Below, in pieces: positions 22,527-30,169 of a stretch of DNA of 30,169 nucleotides. The notes beneath the pieces were generated by a model that ran no database searches, had not been told where the DNA came from, and saw only the letters and a list, made by a program, of their open reading frames with translations. A program made the translations under genes and the position numbers. Each line of letters starts with the position of its first letter. Positions within the stretch are counted from its first letter, which is position 1. Source of the stretch: an uncultured Lachnospiraceae bacterium (GTDB lineage: Bacteria; Bacillota; Clostridia; Lachnospirales; Lachnospiraceae). The stretch covers positions 1-30,169 of the forward strand of contig CAJUIO010000038.1 in the NCBI GenBank assembly GCA_910586025.1. The letters are read 5' to 3'.

Positions 22527-24665
22527 TTATCCGGTCTCCTGCGGATTTTGCCCGGTCGGGCTTGAAAGACGAAGCACAATCGCACATACCGGAGGAAGCC
22601 GAAGCTGCAGCTTTCCGTATACTACCGGATACTCCTCGCTCTCCATAGTGAAGCCACCCTCAAAGGTCATCATCAGCCGCTTCATGACGGCTCCCTCTTT
22701 GGGAATGCCCAGAGGCCATACCGAGACCTCCCGGAACACCTCATGGTCATTATTATTTATCACCACAACCGTCTGGCCTGTTTTGCCAAAACGTCCGTAT
22801 CCAATGATATTATACTCGCCCAGCAAAAACCGGACGGAACCCACAAGAAGCTCGCGGTTTTCCTTGTGGATACGGATCATTTCCTTATGAAAACGAATCA
22901 TCTCCCTGTCTTCATTCCCCCAGGGATATGTCCGTCTGTTGTCGGGATCCGTGAAACCGCAAAGCCCCGCCTCATCCCCATAATAGATGGCGGGAGCTCC
23001 CGGCCATGTCATCTGCATCACCACGGCTTCCCTCATAACCGCCCTGCTGACATTTTCCTCTGCCGCCAGGGGCCCCAGCGTGTTGGTACGTCCCACTTTC
23101 TTGTTTGTTCTCGTGAGGAAGCGCGAATGGTCGTGGTTGGAAAGCTGATTCATGGCAATCTGCAGGGAGGGAGTGGTAAAGTTCGCCATATGGTGGTTCA
23201 TGGCTCCCATAAAGCTCTCCGCATTTCCATACATATCGATCCGGTAGTCATCACTGTGCTTCTGCATTCCGGTCAGAAACCACGTCACGGGCTCCATAAA
23301 GGCGTCATAGTTCATCACGGTATCCCACTCTCTGCCGTTCAGCCACTCTCTGGGACTTCCGTAGTGCTCTGCGATTACGACGGCATCAGGATTCGCCTCC
23401 CTGACCGCCTTGCGGAACATCTGCCAGAAATAGTGGTTGAACTGCGGCGTATGGCCCAGATCAGCCGCGACATCAAGCCGCCATCCGTCCGCATTATAGG
23501 GCGGGGATACCCATTTGGCCGCAATACGCAGCACATAATCAAACAAATCCTTGGATCTCTCATAATTAAGCTTGGGCAGCGTGTCATGTCCCCACCACCC
23601 GTCGTAGTTACTATTGTACGGCCAGGCATTTTCATTATAAAACTGGAAATAATTCCGATACGGGCTTCCGGCATCAACATAAGCCCCTTTTTCATAACCC
23701 TGTACGTCCTCGTAAATTCTCTCCTTGTCCATCCATTTGTTGAAGGAGCCGCAATGATTAAACACACCGTCCAGTATCACCCGGATTCCCCTGCGGTGCG
23801 CCTCCTCCACGACCCTGGCAAAAAGCGCATTGCTTGCCTCCAGGTTCTCCCTGTCCGTCACCCGGTTAATATACCTGGTTGCAAACCGGTTCTCTCTCTG
23901 GCCGTCGGGAAGCAGCTCTCCCTCGTCCTTTATGATCCTTCCGAAATGAGGATCAATATAATCATAATCCTGTATGTCGTATTTGTGATTTGAAGGGGAG
24001 ACGAAAAGCGGATTAAAATAAATTACATCAATTCCCAGCTCCTGCAGATAATCCATCTTATCTATGACACCCTGCAGGTCTCCGCCGTAAAACTCACGAA
24101 CCCCCATAGCCGCGGGATATTTTTTCCAGTCCTCCACCCGCACCGTCTTGTCTCCGATATACTCATATTCGTTTGTCAGCACGTCGTTCGCGGGATCCCC
24201 ATTGCAGAACCGGTCCACATAGATCTGGTACATCACTGCGCCCTTCGCCCATTCGGGTGTCTTAAATCCCGGAATAATACGGAAGTGATACAGAGGGTGG
24301 CTCTCCTTAACGGGTCCCCGTGTGTCGTACACACAGGATATTTTTCCCACCTCTACTTCAAAATAATAAGAAAACTCTTCGTTTTCCAGTTCCACTTCGC
24401 AGGAAAAGTAATCGAAATACTCATCGCCGCTTTCCTTCATCATAAGATTTCTGCTGTCCTTAGTTACCAGAAATACCCTGTCGATATTATTTGCCGCTGT
24501 ACGGAATCTTATGGTCGCCGGGGAATAGGAACCTGGCTCAGCTGGATTCAGAAAATTTTCCGTAGTATCGCTGAACAGCGCCTTTCTGTTAAGGACAGGC
24601 CTCATCTCCGTAATGTACTGTCTGTCATACTCGGCCTTCATCAATCGTTCAATATCCAAAAACAT
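22527..24665 (-). CDS. GH13 alpha-glycosidase (neopullulanase / maltogenic amylase type)
   Basis: 712 aa, no signal peptide, so intracellular breakdown of maltodextrins. An N-terminal beta domain (about 1-130, CBM34-like) precedes the GH13 barrel, which starts GAVMYQIYVDRFCNGD. Conserved regions: LDGVFNHCG (region I), GWRLDVAADLG with the nucleophile Asp (II), VIAEHYG with the acid/base Glu (III), and LSNHDHSRF with the transition-state Asp (IV). A C-terminal beta domain closes the protein. The exact substrate (pullulan, cyclodextrin, maltodextrin) cannot be told. It has its own promoter just upstream and is followed by SDR and DUF362 genes in the same direction. Confidence 0.93.
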   Translation of the reverse strand: MFLDIERLMKAEYDRQYITEMRPVLNRKALFSDTTENFLNPAEPGSYSPATIRFRTAANNIDRVFLVTKDSRNLMMKESGDEYFDYFSCEVELENEEFSYYFEVEVGKISCVYDTRGPVKESHPLYHFRIIPGFKTPEWAKGAVMYQIYVDRFCNGDPANDVLTNEYEYIGDKTVRVEDWKKYPAAMGVREFYGGDLQGVIDKMDYLQELGIDVIYFNPLFVSPSNHKYDIQDYDYIDPHFGRIIKDEGELLPDGQRENRFATRYINRVTDRENLEASNALFARVVEEAHRRGIRVILDGVFNHCGSFNKWMDKERIYEDVQGYEKGAYVDAGSPYRNYFQFYNENAWPYNSNYDGWWGHDTLPKLNYERSKDLFDYVLRIAAKWVSPPYNADGWRLDVAADLGHTPQFNHYFWQMFRKAVREANPDAVVIAEHYGSPREWLNGREWDTVMNYDAFMEPVTWFLTGMQKHSDDYRIDMYGNAESFMGAMNHHMANFTTPSLQIAMNQLSNHDHSRFLTRTNKKVGRTNTLGPLAAEENVSRAVMREAVVMQMTWPGAPAIYYGDEAGLCGFTDPDNRRTYPWGNEDREMIRFHKEMIRIHKENRELLVGSVRFLLGEYNIIGYGRFGKTGQTVVVINNNDHEVFREVSVWPLGIPKEGAVMKRLMMTFEGGFTMESEEYPVVYGKLQLRLPPVCAIVLRLSSPTGQNPQETG

Positions 24666-24705
24666 ATGGCTTACTCCATTCCAAAATTTGCGAATATGAT
24701 ATTAT

Positions 24706-24733
24706 TTTATACTATTTCATGTGTGCGAGTCAA
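24706..24733 (-). promoter_or_regulatory. Sigma-A promoter of the alpha-glycosidase
   Basis: Minus strand: TTGACT (24733-24728), 16 bases, TATAAA (24711-24706). It is 40 bases before the start codon, with nothing between it and the GGAG ribosome site. Confidence 0.75.
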
Positions 24734-24780
24734 CTGCCTCTCTCCTCTTATCTTTCAGTATACCCATTCCTGCGGAAAGT

Positions 24781-24810
24781 AAAAAGAACAGTACAAGTAC
24801 TGTTCTTTTT
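24781..24810. terminator. Bidirectional rho-independent terminator
   Basis: 14-base arms AAAAAGAACAGTAC and GTACTGTTCTTTTT are exact reverse complements with a central AA, and carry T-runs in both directions. It is the first terminator after ftsH (160 bases downstream) and insulates the glycosidase promoter. Confidence 0.88.
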
Positions 24811-24969
24811 AGAGAAGGTATTTCTTTCTTATGGGGTATAGCAAAAACTATATAATGTATTGGGGGGGGGGTTACAAATAGTATAATACCATAGGTTCCC
24901 TTCTGCGTAAATACTTACATTTCACAAACTTCACAAATCAGGTTCCTCATTTTTGTGCATTTTCACCAA
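24811..24969. other. Non-coding spacer with a G10 tract and promoter-like boxes
   Basis: The gene-free stretch is 24666-24969; its left part holds the glycosidase promoter and the terminator above. In the rest I see a run of ten G at 24862-24871, TATAAT on the plus strand at 24851 and 24882, and on the minus strand TTTACG (24911-24906), 17 bases, TATTAT (24888-24883). A minus-strand transcript from there would cross the C10 tract and stop at 24781, making a roughly 95-base RNA. No open frame and no known riboswitch were recognised. Confidence 0.4.
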
Positions 24970-26784
24970 TTATCTGTCTGTGAACAGGTCCTCGAACTCG
25001 GCCCTTCCTATCTTTTCCTTAGCAAGCAGCAGCTCCGCACACCCATGAAGCACATCCATGTGCTCCAGAATCACATCCTTCGCCTTCTTGTAGCAGTCGT
25101 CTATGATCTGCTTTACTTCCGCATCAATCTGCCCTGCCACCAGCTCACTGTGACTTTTCGCATGAGCCAGATCCCTTCCGATAAACACCTCATCATCATC
25201 GCTTCCGTAATTGATCACACCGATGTTCTCAGACATTCCGTACCTTGTCACCATATCCCTGGCCGCATTTGTGGCCTTCTTGATATCGCTGGAGGCCCCG
25301 GTTGTGATATCGTCAAAGATAATCTCCTCCGCAATGCGTCCGCCCAGGGAAACCATAATGTCCTGCAGCATTTTCCCTTTGGTGATAAACATCTCGTCTC
25401 TCTCCGGAAGAGGCATGGTATAGCCTGCGGCTCCAAGTCCCGTGGGGATGATGGAGACTGTATACACCGGTCCCACATCCGGAAGCACATGGAACAAAAT
25501 AGCATGACCGGCTTCGTGGTAGGCCGTGATTTTCTTTTCCTTGTCCGTGATAATGCGGCTCTTCTTCTCAGCACCGATTCCCACCTTGATGAACGCCCTG
25601 CGGATATCCTCCTGCTTCACAAAGCTCCGGTTATCCTTGGCCGCGATAATTGATGCCTCATTCAGGAGATTTTCCAGATCCGCACCGGTAAAGCCCGCGG
25701 TTGTCTGGGCGATCTGCCGAAGATCCACATCCTCCGCAAAGGGCTTGTTTCTTGCGTGAACCCTGAGAATGTCCTCTCTTCCGCCCACATCGGGCCGATT
25801 CACGCTGATCTTTCTGTCAAAGCGCCCGGGACGCATGATAGCCGGATCCAGAATATCAACCCGGTTCGTTGCCGCAAGCACGATAATCCCCTCGTTTACA
25901 CCAAAACCGTCCATCTCAACAAGCAGCTGGTTCAGCGTCTGCTCCCTCTCGTCGTGACCGCCGCCCATACCGGTTCCTCTGCGTCTTGCCACCGCGTCAA
26001 TCTCGTCTATAAAAACAATGCAGGGAGCGTGCTTTTTGGCCTCCTCGAACAGATCCCTGACCCTGGAAGCGCCCACGCCCACGAACATCTCCACAAAATC
26101 AGAACCGGAAATGCTGAAAAACGGAACGCCGGCTTCCCCGGCTATGGCCTTTGCCAGAAGCGTCTTACCGGTACCCGGCGCGCCTTCCAGCAGAACACCC
26201 TTGGGGATCCTTGCCCCCACTCTGGTAAACTTGGCAGGCTCCTTGAGGAACTCCACAATTTCCTCCAGCTCTTCCTTCTCCTCCTTGAGACCGGCCACAT
26301 CCTTTAATGTGATCTTACCGTCCCCCACAGAGAGTCTGGCCCGGCTCTTTCCGAAGTTCATCATCTTATTGCTGCCGCCGGCGTTCTGGTTATTCATCAT
26401 CACAAAGAAAAATACCATCACGATCACTGCAAGCAGAACCGGGAAAACGCTGGTAAGAAACCAGTTTTCCTCCTCCACCTTCTCCACCTGGGGATTCAGC
26501 CCGTAGGAGCTGACCAGTTCCTCAATTTCTCTTACGTCCGTCACATACAGAACTCTGTGCTGTCCGTCCGACAGCACGATCTGTGCCTCGCCCGTGGGCG
26601 TCTCCCTGTTAGGCCGTATGCTCACGGCGGCCACCTCGCCCGCCTCCAGGCTCGATACCAGCTCGCCCCTGGTATATTCACTTTGCCTTACGTTCAGCAT
26701 ACTGGTCCAGACCACCACAAGAAGCAGGCCCAGTATCAGAACAAAATACATGCTAAAACCGCGGTTTCTCATATTCAATTTCAT
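24970..26784 (-). CDS. ftsH: FtsH ATP-dependent membrane zinc protease
   Basis: 604 aa. It degrades membrane and regulatory proteins as a hexamer. Two membrane segments (about residues 10-30 and 109-131) flank a short external domain. The AAA module has Walker A GAPGTGKT (201-208), Walker B IVFIDEID (256-263), and the second region of homology ATNRVDILDPA...RPGRFDR (305-324). The M41 protease has HEAGH (423-427) and the downstream acidic zinc ligand region around DDITTGASSDIKK. The pore motif FVGVG is intact. The start is ATG 26784, 5 bases after the hpt stop; its GAGG is unusually close (3 bases), so a TTG or ATG 3-4 codons later is possible. It is in the conserved spoIIE-tilS-hpt-ftsH order. 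Confidence 0.97.
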   Translation of the reverse strand: MKLNMRNRGFSMYFVLILGLLLVVVWTSMLNVRQSEYTRGELVSSLEAGEVAAVSIRPNRETPTGEAQIVLSDGQHRVLYVTDVREIEELVSSYGLNPQVEKVEEENWFLTSVFPVLLAVIVMVFFFVMMNNQNAGGSNKMMNFGKSRARLSVGDGKITLKDVAGLKEEKEELEEIVEFLKEPAKFTRVGARIPKGVLLEGAPGTGKTLLAKAIAGEAGVPFFSISGSDFVEMFVGVGASRVRDLFEEAKKHAPCIVFIDEIDAVARRRGTGMGGGHDEREQTLNQLLVEMDGFGVNEGIIVLAATNRVDILDPAIMRPGRFDRKISVNRPDVGGREDILRVHARNKPFAEDVDLRQIAQTTAGFTGADLENLLNEASIIAAKDNRSFVKQEDIRRAFIKVGIGAEKKSRIITDKEKKITAYHEAGHAILFHVLPDVGPVYTVSIIPTGLGAAGYTMPLPERDEMFITKGKMLQDIMVSLGGRIAEEIIFDDITTGASSDIKKATNAARDMVTRYGMSENIGVINYGSDDDEVFIGRDLAHAKSHSELVAGQIDAEVKQIIDDCYKKAKDVILEHMDVLHGCAELLLAKEKIGRAEFEDLFTDR

Positions 26785-26789
26785 TTACC

Positions 26790-27314
26790 TCATTCAAATT
26801 CTACAACGCCGATATAGGGAAGATTCCTGTATCTTTGTGCATAATCCAGGCCGTAGCCCACCACAAACTCATCCGGGATCTCAAAGCCCGTGTAATCCAC
26901 ATTGACCTTTACCACTCTTCTGTCCGGTTTGTCGAGAAGCGTGCAAAGGCGAAGGCTCTTTGGCCCTCTGTCCTTAAGCATCTCCAGAAGATAGCTCAGG
27001 GTTCTTCCCGAATCCACGATATCCTCCACCACGATCACATCCTTACCCATGACAGGCTCATCCAGATCCTTTACGATCTTCACCACGCCGCTTGACTTTG
27101 TCTCGCACCCGTAGCTGGACACTGACATGAAATCAATGGAAACCGGAACCGTAATTCTCTTGGCAAGCTCGCACATGAAAAAGCTGCCGCCCTTAAGCAC
27201 GCACACCAGATGTACCTGCTTCCCCTCATAGTCCCTGCTGATCTGGTCTCCGATCGCCTGAATTCTGTCATCCACTTCCTTCTCTGTCAACAAAACCCTT
27301 ACTTTCTCAGCCAC
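26790..27314 (-). CDS. hpt: Hypoxanthine phosphoribosyltransferase
   Basis: 174 aa. It converts hypoxanthine (and usually guanine) with PRPP to IMP/GMP in purine salvage. The PRPP loop is VIVVEDIVDSGRTL (residues 93-106). The first loop is LVCVLKGGSFFM, and the C-terminal base-binding part is PDEFVVGYGLDYAQRYRNLPYIG. The GTG at 27314 is the start (AAGGAG 8 bases upstream); the frame extends 19 codons further to 27371 but without a ribosome site. It lies between tilS and ftsH, as in Bacillus. Confidence 0.96.
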   Translation of the reverse strand: MAEKVRVLLTEKEVDDRIQAIGDQISRDYEGKQVHLVCVLKGGSFFMCELAKRITVPVSIDFMSVSSYGCETKSSGVVKIVKDLDEPVMGKDVIVVEDIVDSGRTLSYLLEMLKDRGPKSLRLCTLLDKPDRRVVKVNVDYTGFEIPDEFVVGYGLDYAQRYRNLPYIGVVEFE

Positions 27315-27371
27315 CTTAATGACTCCTTTCTTCTTGAAGTAATTTGCCCTGCCGCCTTTTGCGGCATACAT

Positions 27372-28787
27372 CTATGCATCTGTTTCTCTGATTTTTATCT
27401 GCAGAATATTTAAAGTGTCCTCCGACACCTTATAATATTCGCTGATTCTGTACCCGGGTATCCAGACTATGTGCGAGCCCTCCGCCAGAACATACAGAAG
27501 ATCCCGCATATTTCTTGGAACCTTCTCGTTCACAAGGTAGTCCTGAAGCGATTTCCGGCCCATATTTCTGTTTACGGTCAGATAATCTCCCGGCCTTCTC
27601 GTCCGAAATACCATAGATTCTGTTATTTTATCATAATCAAACCATTTCGTATATGTTTTTTTAGGAATATTCAAAGATTTTTCACAGGGAAACACCCTGG
27701 TTTCCACTTGTCCAAGACCCGGAATCCCAAAAACACCCTCTCCGGTCACGGGATACTCTCCCGGTCCGGGAGCCCTCTGCCCCGTCTCCGCAGCCTCCTC
27801 TTTGCGGCGGATCTCGCAGGTATCGTAATTCTTATACACGATAAATCCATGAGGAAGGTGGAGCTGTCCGCTGCCGTTTGTCCCGAGCAGCTTCAGGATA
27901 CCCTGGATATGTGCGGCTCCGATATCCTTGCGCCCCTCCCCCGCCTTTTCCAGACAGGAAAGCAGTATTCTCCCCTGAAGATAGGGATCCTCGCCAAGAA
28001 AGTCCGGTATGGAGATAACCGCACGTCTCCGCTCTCCCTCCTCAAATGCCGCACACCTGCCGCATGCCTCCTCAACGCGCCCTGCCACGAAGCCCTCCGC
28101 CGCCAGAAGGTCGTCCGCCGCCCGGTTCATATTGGCAACCGCTCCCTGACAGACCTGATTCCTGGCAAAAGGAAGTATGTGGTGTCGGATCCTGTTTCTG
28201 GTATAAAGATCCTGATCGTTGGTACAGTCCCTGCAGTAATCAATGTCCCGTTCCCCAAGCCATTTTTCAATTTCCTCTCGCTCCACACACAGAAGGGGCC
28301 GGATAATATTTCCGCTCACCGGACGGATCCCGCTCATTCCCGTAAGTCCCGTGCCCCGGAAAAGATGGAAAAGCATGGTCTCCGCCCGGTCATTGCCGTT
28401 GTGGGCCACCGCTATCCTGCCTCTTACTCCCGCGCCCTCTCTTTCCAGCGCTTCCCGCAGGGCCCGGTATCTGATTTCCCGCCCGGCCTCCTCCGAAGAC
28501 ATGCCGCAGGAAGCCGCATACCCCGGGACATCCGCCTCTGTCAGATAAAAGGGCAGTCCTTTATCCTCGCAGAGCCCTCTGACATAGTCCGCATCCCGTC
28601 CGGCCTCCTGCCGGATTCCGTGATTCACATGAACCACTGCCAGACGGAAGGGGATTATTTTCTGCAGATGAAGCATCACAAAAAGGAGGCAGACGGAATC
28701 TGCTCCCCCGGAAACTCCTGCGGCTATGGTATCACCCTCCTCGATCATACGATACTTTTTTACATATTCGAGTACTTTTGCTATCAT
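27372..28787 (-). CDS. tilS: tRNA(Ile)-lysidine synthase TilS
   Basis: 471 aa. It ligates lysine to C34 of tRNA-Ile(CAU), changing both codon and amino acid identity; essential in most bacteria. The P-loop SGGADS (about residues 22-27, in IAAGVSGGADSVCLLF) marks the ATP-pyrophosphatase domain. HVNHGIR and GHNGNDRAET-like stretches follow (VVHVNHGIRQEAGRDADYV, then VAHNGNDRAETMLFHLF). A TilS C-terminal domain ends the protein (FRTRRPGDYLTVN). The start is uncertain: the ATG at 28787 gives the family's usual beginning (MIAKVLEYVKKYRMIEEGD) but its AAAGG is only one base away; a TTG just after the spoIIE stop, near an AGAGGAGG, would add about 15 residues. Confidence 0.93.
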   Translation of the reverse strand: MIAKVLEYVKKYRMIEEGDTIAAGVSGGADSVCLLFVMLHLQKIIPFRLAVVHVNHGIRQEAGRDADYVRGLCEDKGLPFYLTEADVPGYAASCGMSSEEAGREIRYRALREALEREGAGVRGRIAVAHNGNDRAETMLFHLFRGTGLTGMSGIRPVSGNIIRPLLCVEREEIEKWLGERDIDYCRDCTNDQDLYTRNRIRHHILPFARNQVCQGAVANMNRAADDLLAAEGFVAGRVEEACGRCAAFEEGERRRAVISIPDFLGEDPYLQGRILLSCLEKAGEGRKDIGAAHIQGILKLLGTNGSGQLHLPHGFIVYKNYDTCEIRRKEEAAETGQRAPGPGEYPVTGEGVFGIPGLGQVETRVFPCEKSLNIPKKTYTKWFDYDKITESMVFRTRRPGDYLTVNRNMGRKSLQDYLVNEKVPRNMRDLLYVLAEGSHIVWIPGYRISEYYKVSEDTLNILQIKIRETDA

Positions 28788-28825
28788 ACCTTTACTATAG
28801 TCCAAAAGCCCGGAAAAAGAAACCC

Positions 28826-30031
28826 TCAATCCTCCTCTTTTTTCCAGATTCCGATCACAAGCACAGTCATGTCGTCGCGAATATGTCCCCTGCACTGATG
28901 AATGCAGAAGTTCAGTATGGAGCCTGCGATCTCGCCGGGATTTTCCAGATTGCTGTCCCCGATCACCTCGGGAAGCATGTCCTCCCCGATCCCCTGGGAG
29001 AGTGCGTCCAGAATTCCGTCGGAAACCATGATAACGTAGTCCCCGTCCACGAGCGTTCTTCCCACAATCTCCATGTCCGGTTTCTGGAAAATCCCCATGG
29101 GAAGGTTGCCCGCAGAAATCCGGTCCACAAGATGCTGCCTTTTAATATAGGAGCTGGAGCTTCCCACCTTGACGAAGCGGCATTCTCCGCTGTACAGATC
29201 TATGCTGCAAAGATCCAGGGTAGACATGTTGGTGTTCTCTCCGCCGGAAACAAGAGAGCTGTTTATCATCTGCACCGCCGTCTCCGTCTGAAAGCCGGCC
29301 TCAAGAAATTTTTCCATCAGCTCCACCACCATGGTGCTGTCCGCACAGGCTTTATCACCGGAGCCCATGCCGTCCGAAAGAATCGCGGTCTGGTTTCCCG
29401 TACCCGTGGTAAAAAAGGCATAGTTATCACCGGATATCTTTTCCGTCTCCTTCACAGCCTTGGCCACTCCCGTAAGCACATGAAACTTCGCCTCCTCTAT
29501 ATAGTAAAAGGTTTTCCATTCATCTCCCACGAAAAAGGGATTATCTCCGGCGCTGATCAGCCTGATATTAAGGAGCACGGAGAGAAGATCTCCCACCTCG
29601 TCGGCGGAGAGTGTTGCTTTTTTCGTATTTTTCATGGAAATGGATATCTCCATCCGCCCAAGCTCGTTCTCAATCAGATACAGGTTTTTAATCTGAATGT
29701 CAACCTCCCTGAGGGCATGTGCGATCTGCCGGAAGCGTCTGACGCTCATGGGCTGGCAGCATCTTGCCTCACTGGCTACGCTTGTCATGATCTCCGCCAT
29801 CTCCTGCAGATGCTCCGCCATCAGATTTTTATTTTCCGCAAGCTTCTGCTGCCATATATATTCATTCCTGTCCTCCTTCAGGATATCCTCCGCACCCGCC
29901 TCTTTCTTTGTTTCCCTGAAGGTATCGGCCAGATCCCTGATAGAATCGGCATAGGTTAAGAGCTTGCGCCTCCCGTATTCCGGCAGGATGCTCTCAAAGG
30001 AATCATTTCCGTCCGCAACATTTTTTTTCAT
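28826..30031 (-). CDS. spoIIE: SpoIIE-family PP2C phosphatase lacking the membrane domain
   Basis: 401 aa. In Bacillus, SpoIIE (about 830 aa) has ten membrane segments, a central domain and a PP2C phosphatase that dephosphorylates SpoIIAA to activate sigma-F. Here only the central part (LLTYADSIRDLADTF, then EHLQEMAEIMTSVA) and the PP2C domain (from about residue 195) are present. Metal-binding Asp residues are in LSDGMGSGDKA (near 219), VSDGILDAL (near 337) and RDDMTVLVIG (near 385). The start ATG is certain to be close, because an in-frame TAG is two codons upstream. No hydrophobic segment is encoded in the remaining 138 bases. The gene order with tilS, hpt and ftsH supports orthology to spoIIE rather than another PP2C. 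Confidence 0.9.
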   Translation of the reverse strand: MKKNVADGNDSFESILPEYGRRKLLTYADSIRDLADTFRETKKEAGAEDILKEDRNEYIWQQKLAENKNLMAEHLQEMAEIMTSVASEARCCQPMSVRRFRQIAHALREVDIQIKNLYLIENELGRMEISISMKNTKKATLSADEVGDLLSVLLNIRLISAGDNPFFVGDEWKTFYYIEEAKFHVLTGVAKAVKETEKISGDNYAFFTTGTGNQTAILSDGMGSGDKACADSTMVVELMEKFLEAGFQTETAVQMINSSLVSGGENTNMSTLDLCSIDLYSGECRFVKVGSSSSYIKRQHLVDRISAGNLPMGIFQKPDMEIVGRTLVDGDYVIMVSDGILDALSQGIGEDMLPEVIGDSNLENPGEIAGSILNFCIHQCRGHIRDDMTVLVIGIWKKEED

Positions 30032-30078
30032 ATCCTACTCATTCCCTTCTCTCATTTCCCGCTCATCGCTTATCGGAC

Positions 30079-30112
30079 ATATTAGCAAAAAAGGCAGGCA
30101 GGATTTGTCGAA
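30079..30112 (-). promoter_or_regulatory. Spo0A-box promoter of spoIIE
   Basis: Plus-strand TGTCGAA at 30106-30112 (TTTGTCGAAAA in context) matches the 7-base Spo0A box exactly; the minus strand reads TTCGACA. A TAATAT -10 follows on the minus strand at 30084-30079, with 21 bases between, the long spacing known from Spo0A-activated sigma-A promoters such as spoIIE and spoIIG. It is 48 bases before the start codon. The rest of 30032-30169 shows nothing coding. Confidence 0.7.
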
Positions 30113-30169
30113 AACAGATTCCCAAAACCGTAATTTATCTGCAAAAAACTTCCTTTGCACCGGACACGA

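Noticed and set aside
26808..26815. Second exact GCCGATAT (sigma-28 -10) on the plus strand
   Set aside because: It lies inside the hpt coding region and the -35 position reads CTCA instead of TAAA; a chance match.

Overview
The window looks like chromosome of an anaerobic, motile, (ancestrally) spore-forming Firmicute of the Lachnospiraceae type. The grounds are: a flagellin starting MVVQHNL next to csrA; the spoIIE-tilS-hpt-ftsH gene order known from Clostridia and Bacilli; a vanG-type cluster of the kind common in gut clostridia; DegV; strong AGGAGG ribosome sites; and GTG/TTG starts. Assignment below family is not possible from this sequence alone.

Layout, left to right. (1) 1-4753, minus strand: a flagellin-linked glycosylation block, made of a very large GT2 + methyltransferase + GT-D fusion (runs off the left edge), a GT2 + CgeB-type double glycosyltransferase, and a small TPR-like protein. 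(2) 4768-6050, minus: flagellin with its terminator, preceded by csrA; the flagellin leader carries a textbook CsrA-type hairpin and a second GGA in the Shine-Dalgarno. (3) 6100-6849: the most interesting part. A FimB/FimE-sized tyrosine recombinase and a near-perfect sigma-28 (flagellar) promoter lie between inverted repeats (35 of 36 bases identical, plus a 2-base gap). As sequenced, the promoter points away from csrA-flagellin, into the 3' end of an unrelated gene; inversion would point it straight at csrA-flagellin. This reads as a self-contained, Hin-like but tyrosine-recombinase-driven flagellar phase switch, captured in the OFF state. (4) 6864-8558, minus: an AAA-ATPase-like/PD-(D/E)XK protein. 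(5) 8687-14838, minus: a vanG-type D-Ala-D-Ser cluster (vanR, vanS, vanG, vanXY, vanT). Its regulators sit at the end of an apparent operon with a DegV protein and a heterodimeric ABC exporter (14875-19283). (6) 19445-20651, plus: a membrane-anchored LytM-like protein lacking zinc ligands, paired with a bactofilin; these are the only plus-strand genes. (7) 20756-24665, minus: GH13 alpha-glycosidase, short-chain dehydrogenase and DUF362 protein. (8) 24970-30031, minus: spoIIE, tilS, hpt, ftsH. The SpoIIE lacks its membrane domain but keeps a Spo0A-box promoter.

How it fits together: the left third is a flagellar filament module with proposed control at three levels. These are DNA inversion plus sigma-28 for transcription, CsrA for translation, and glycosyltransferases for modification. 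The middle is a cell-envelope region (peptidoglycan precursor remodelling, exporter, bactofilin). The right end is conserved housekeeping and sporulation sequence. The inversion, CsrA and glycosylation links are inferences from sequence architecture; the gene identities are well supported.
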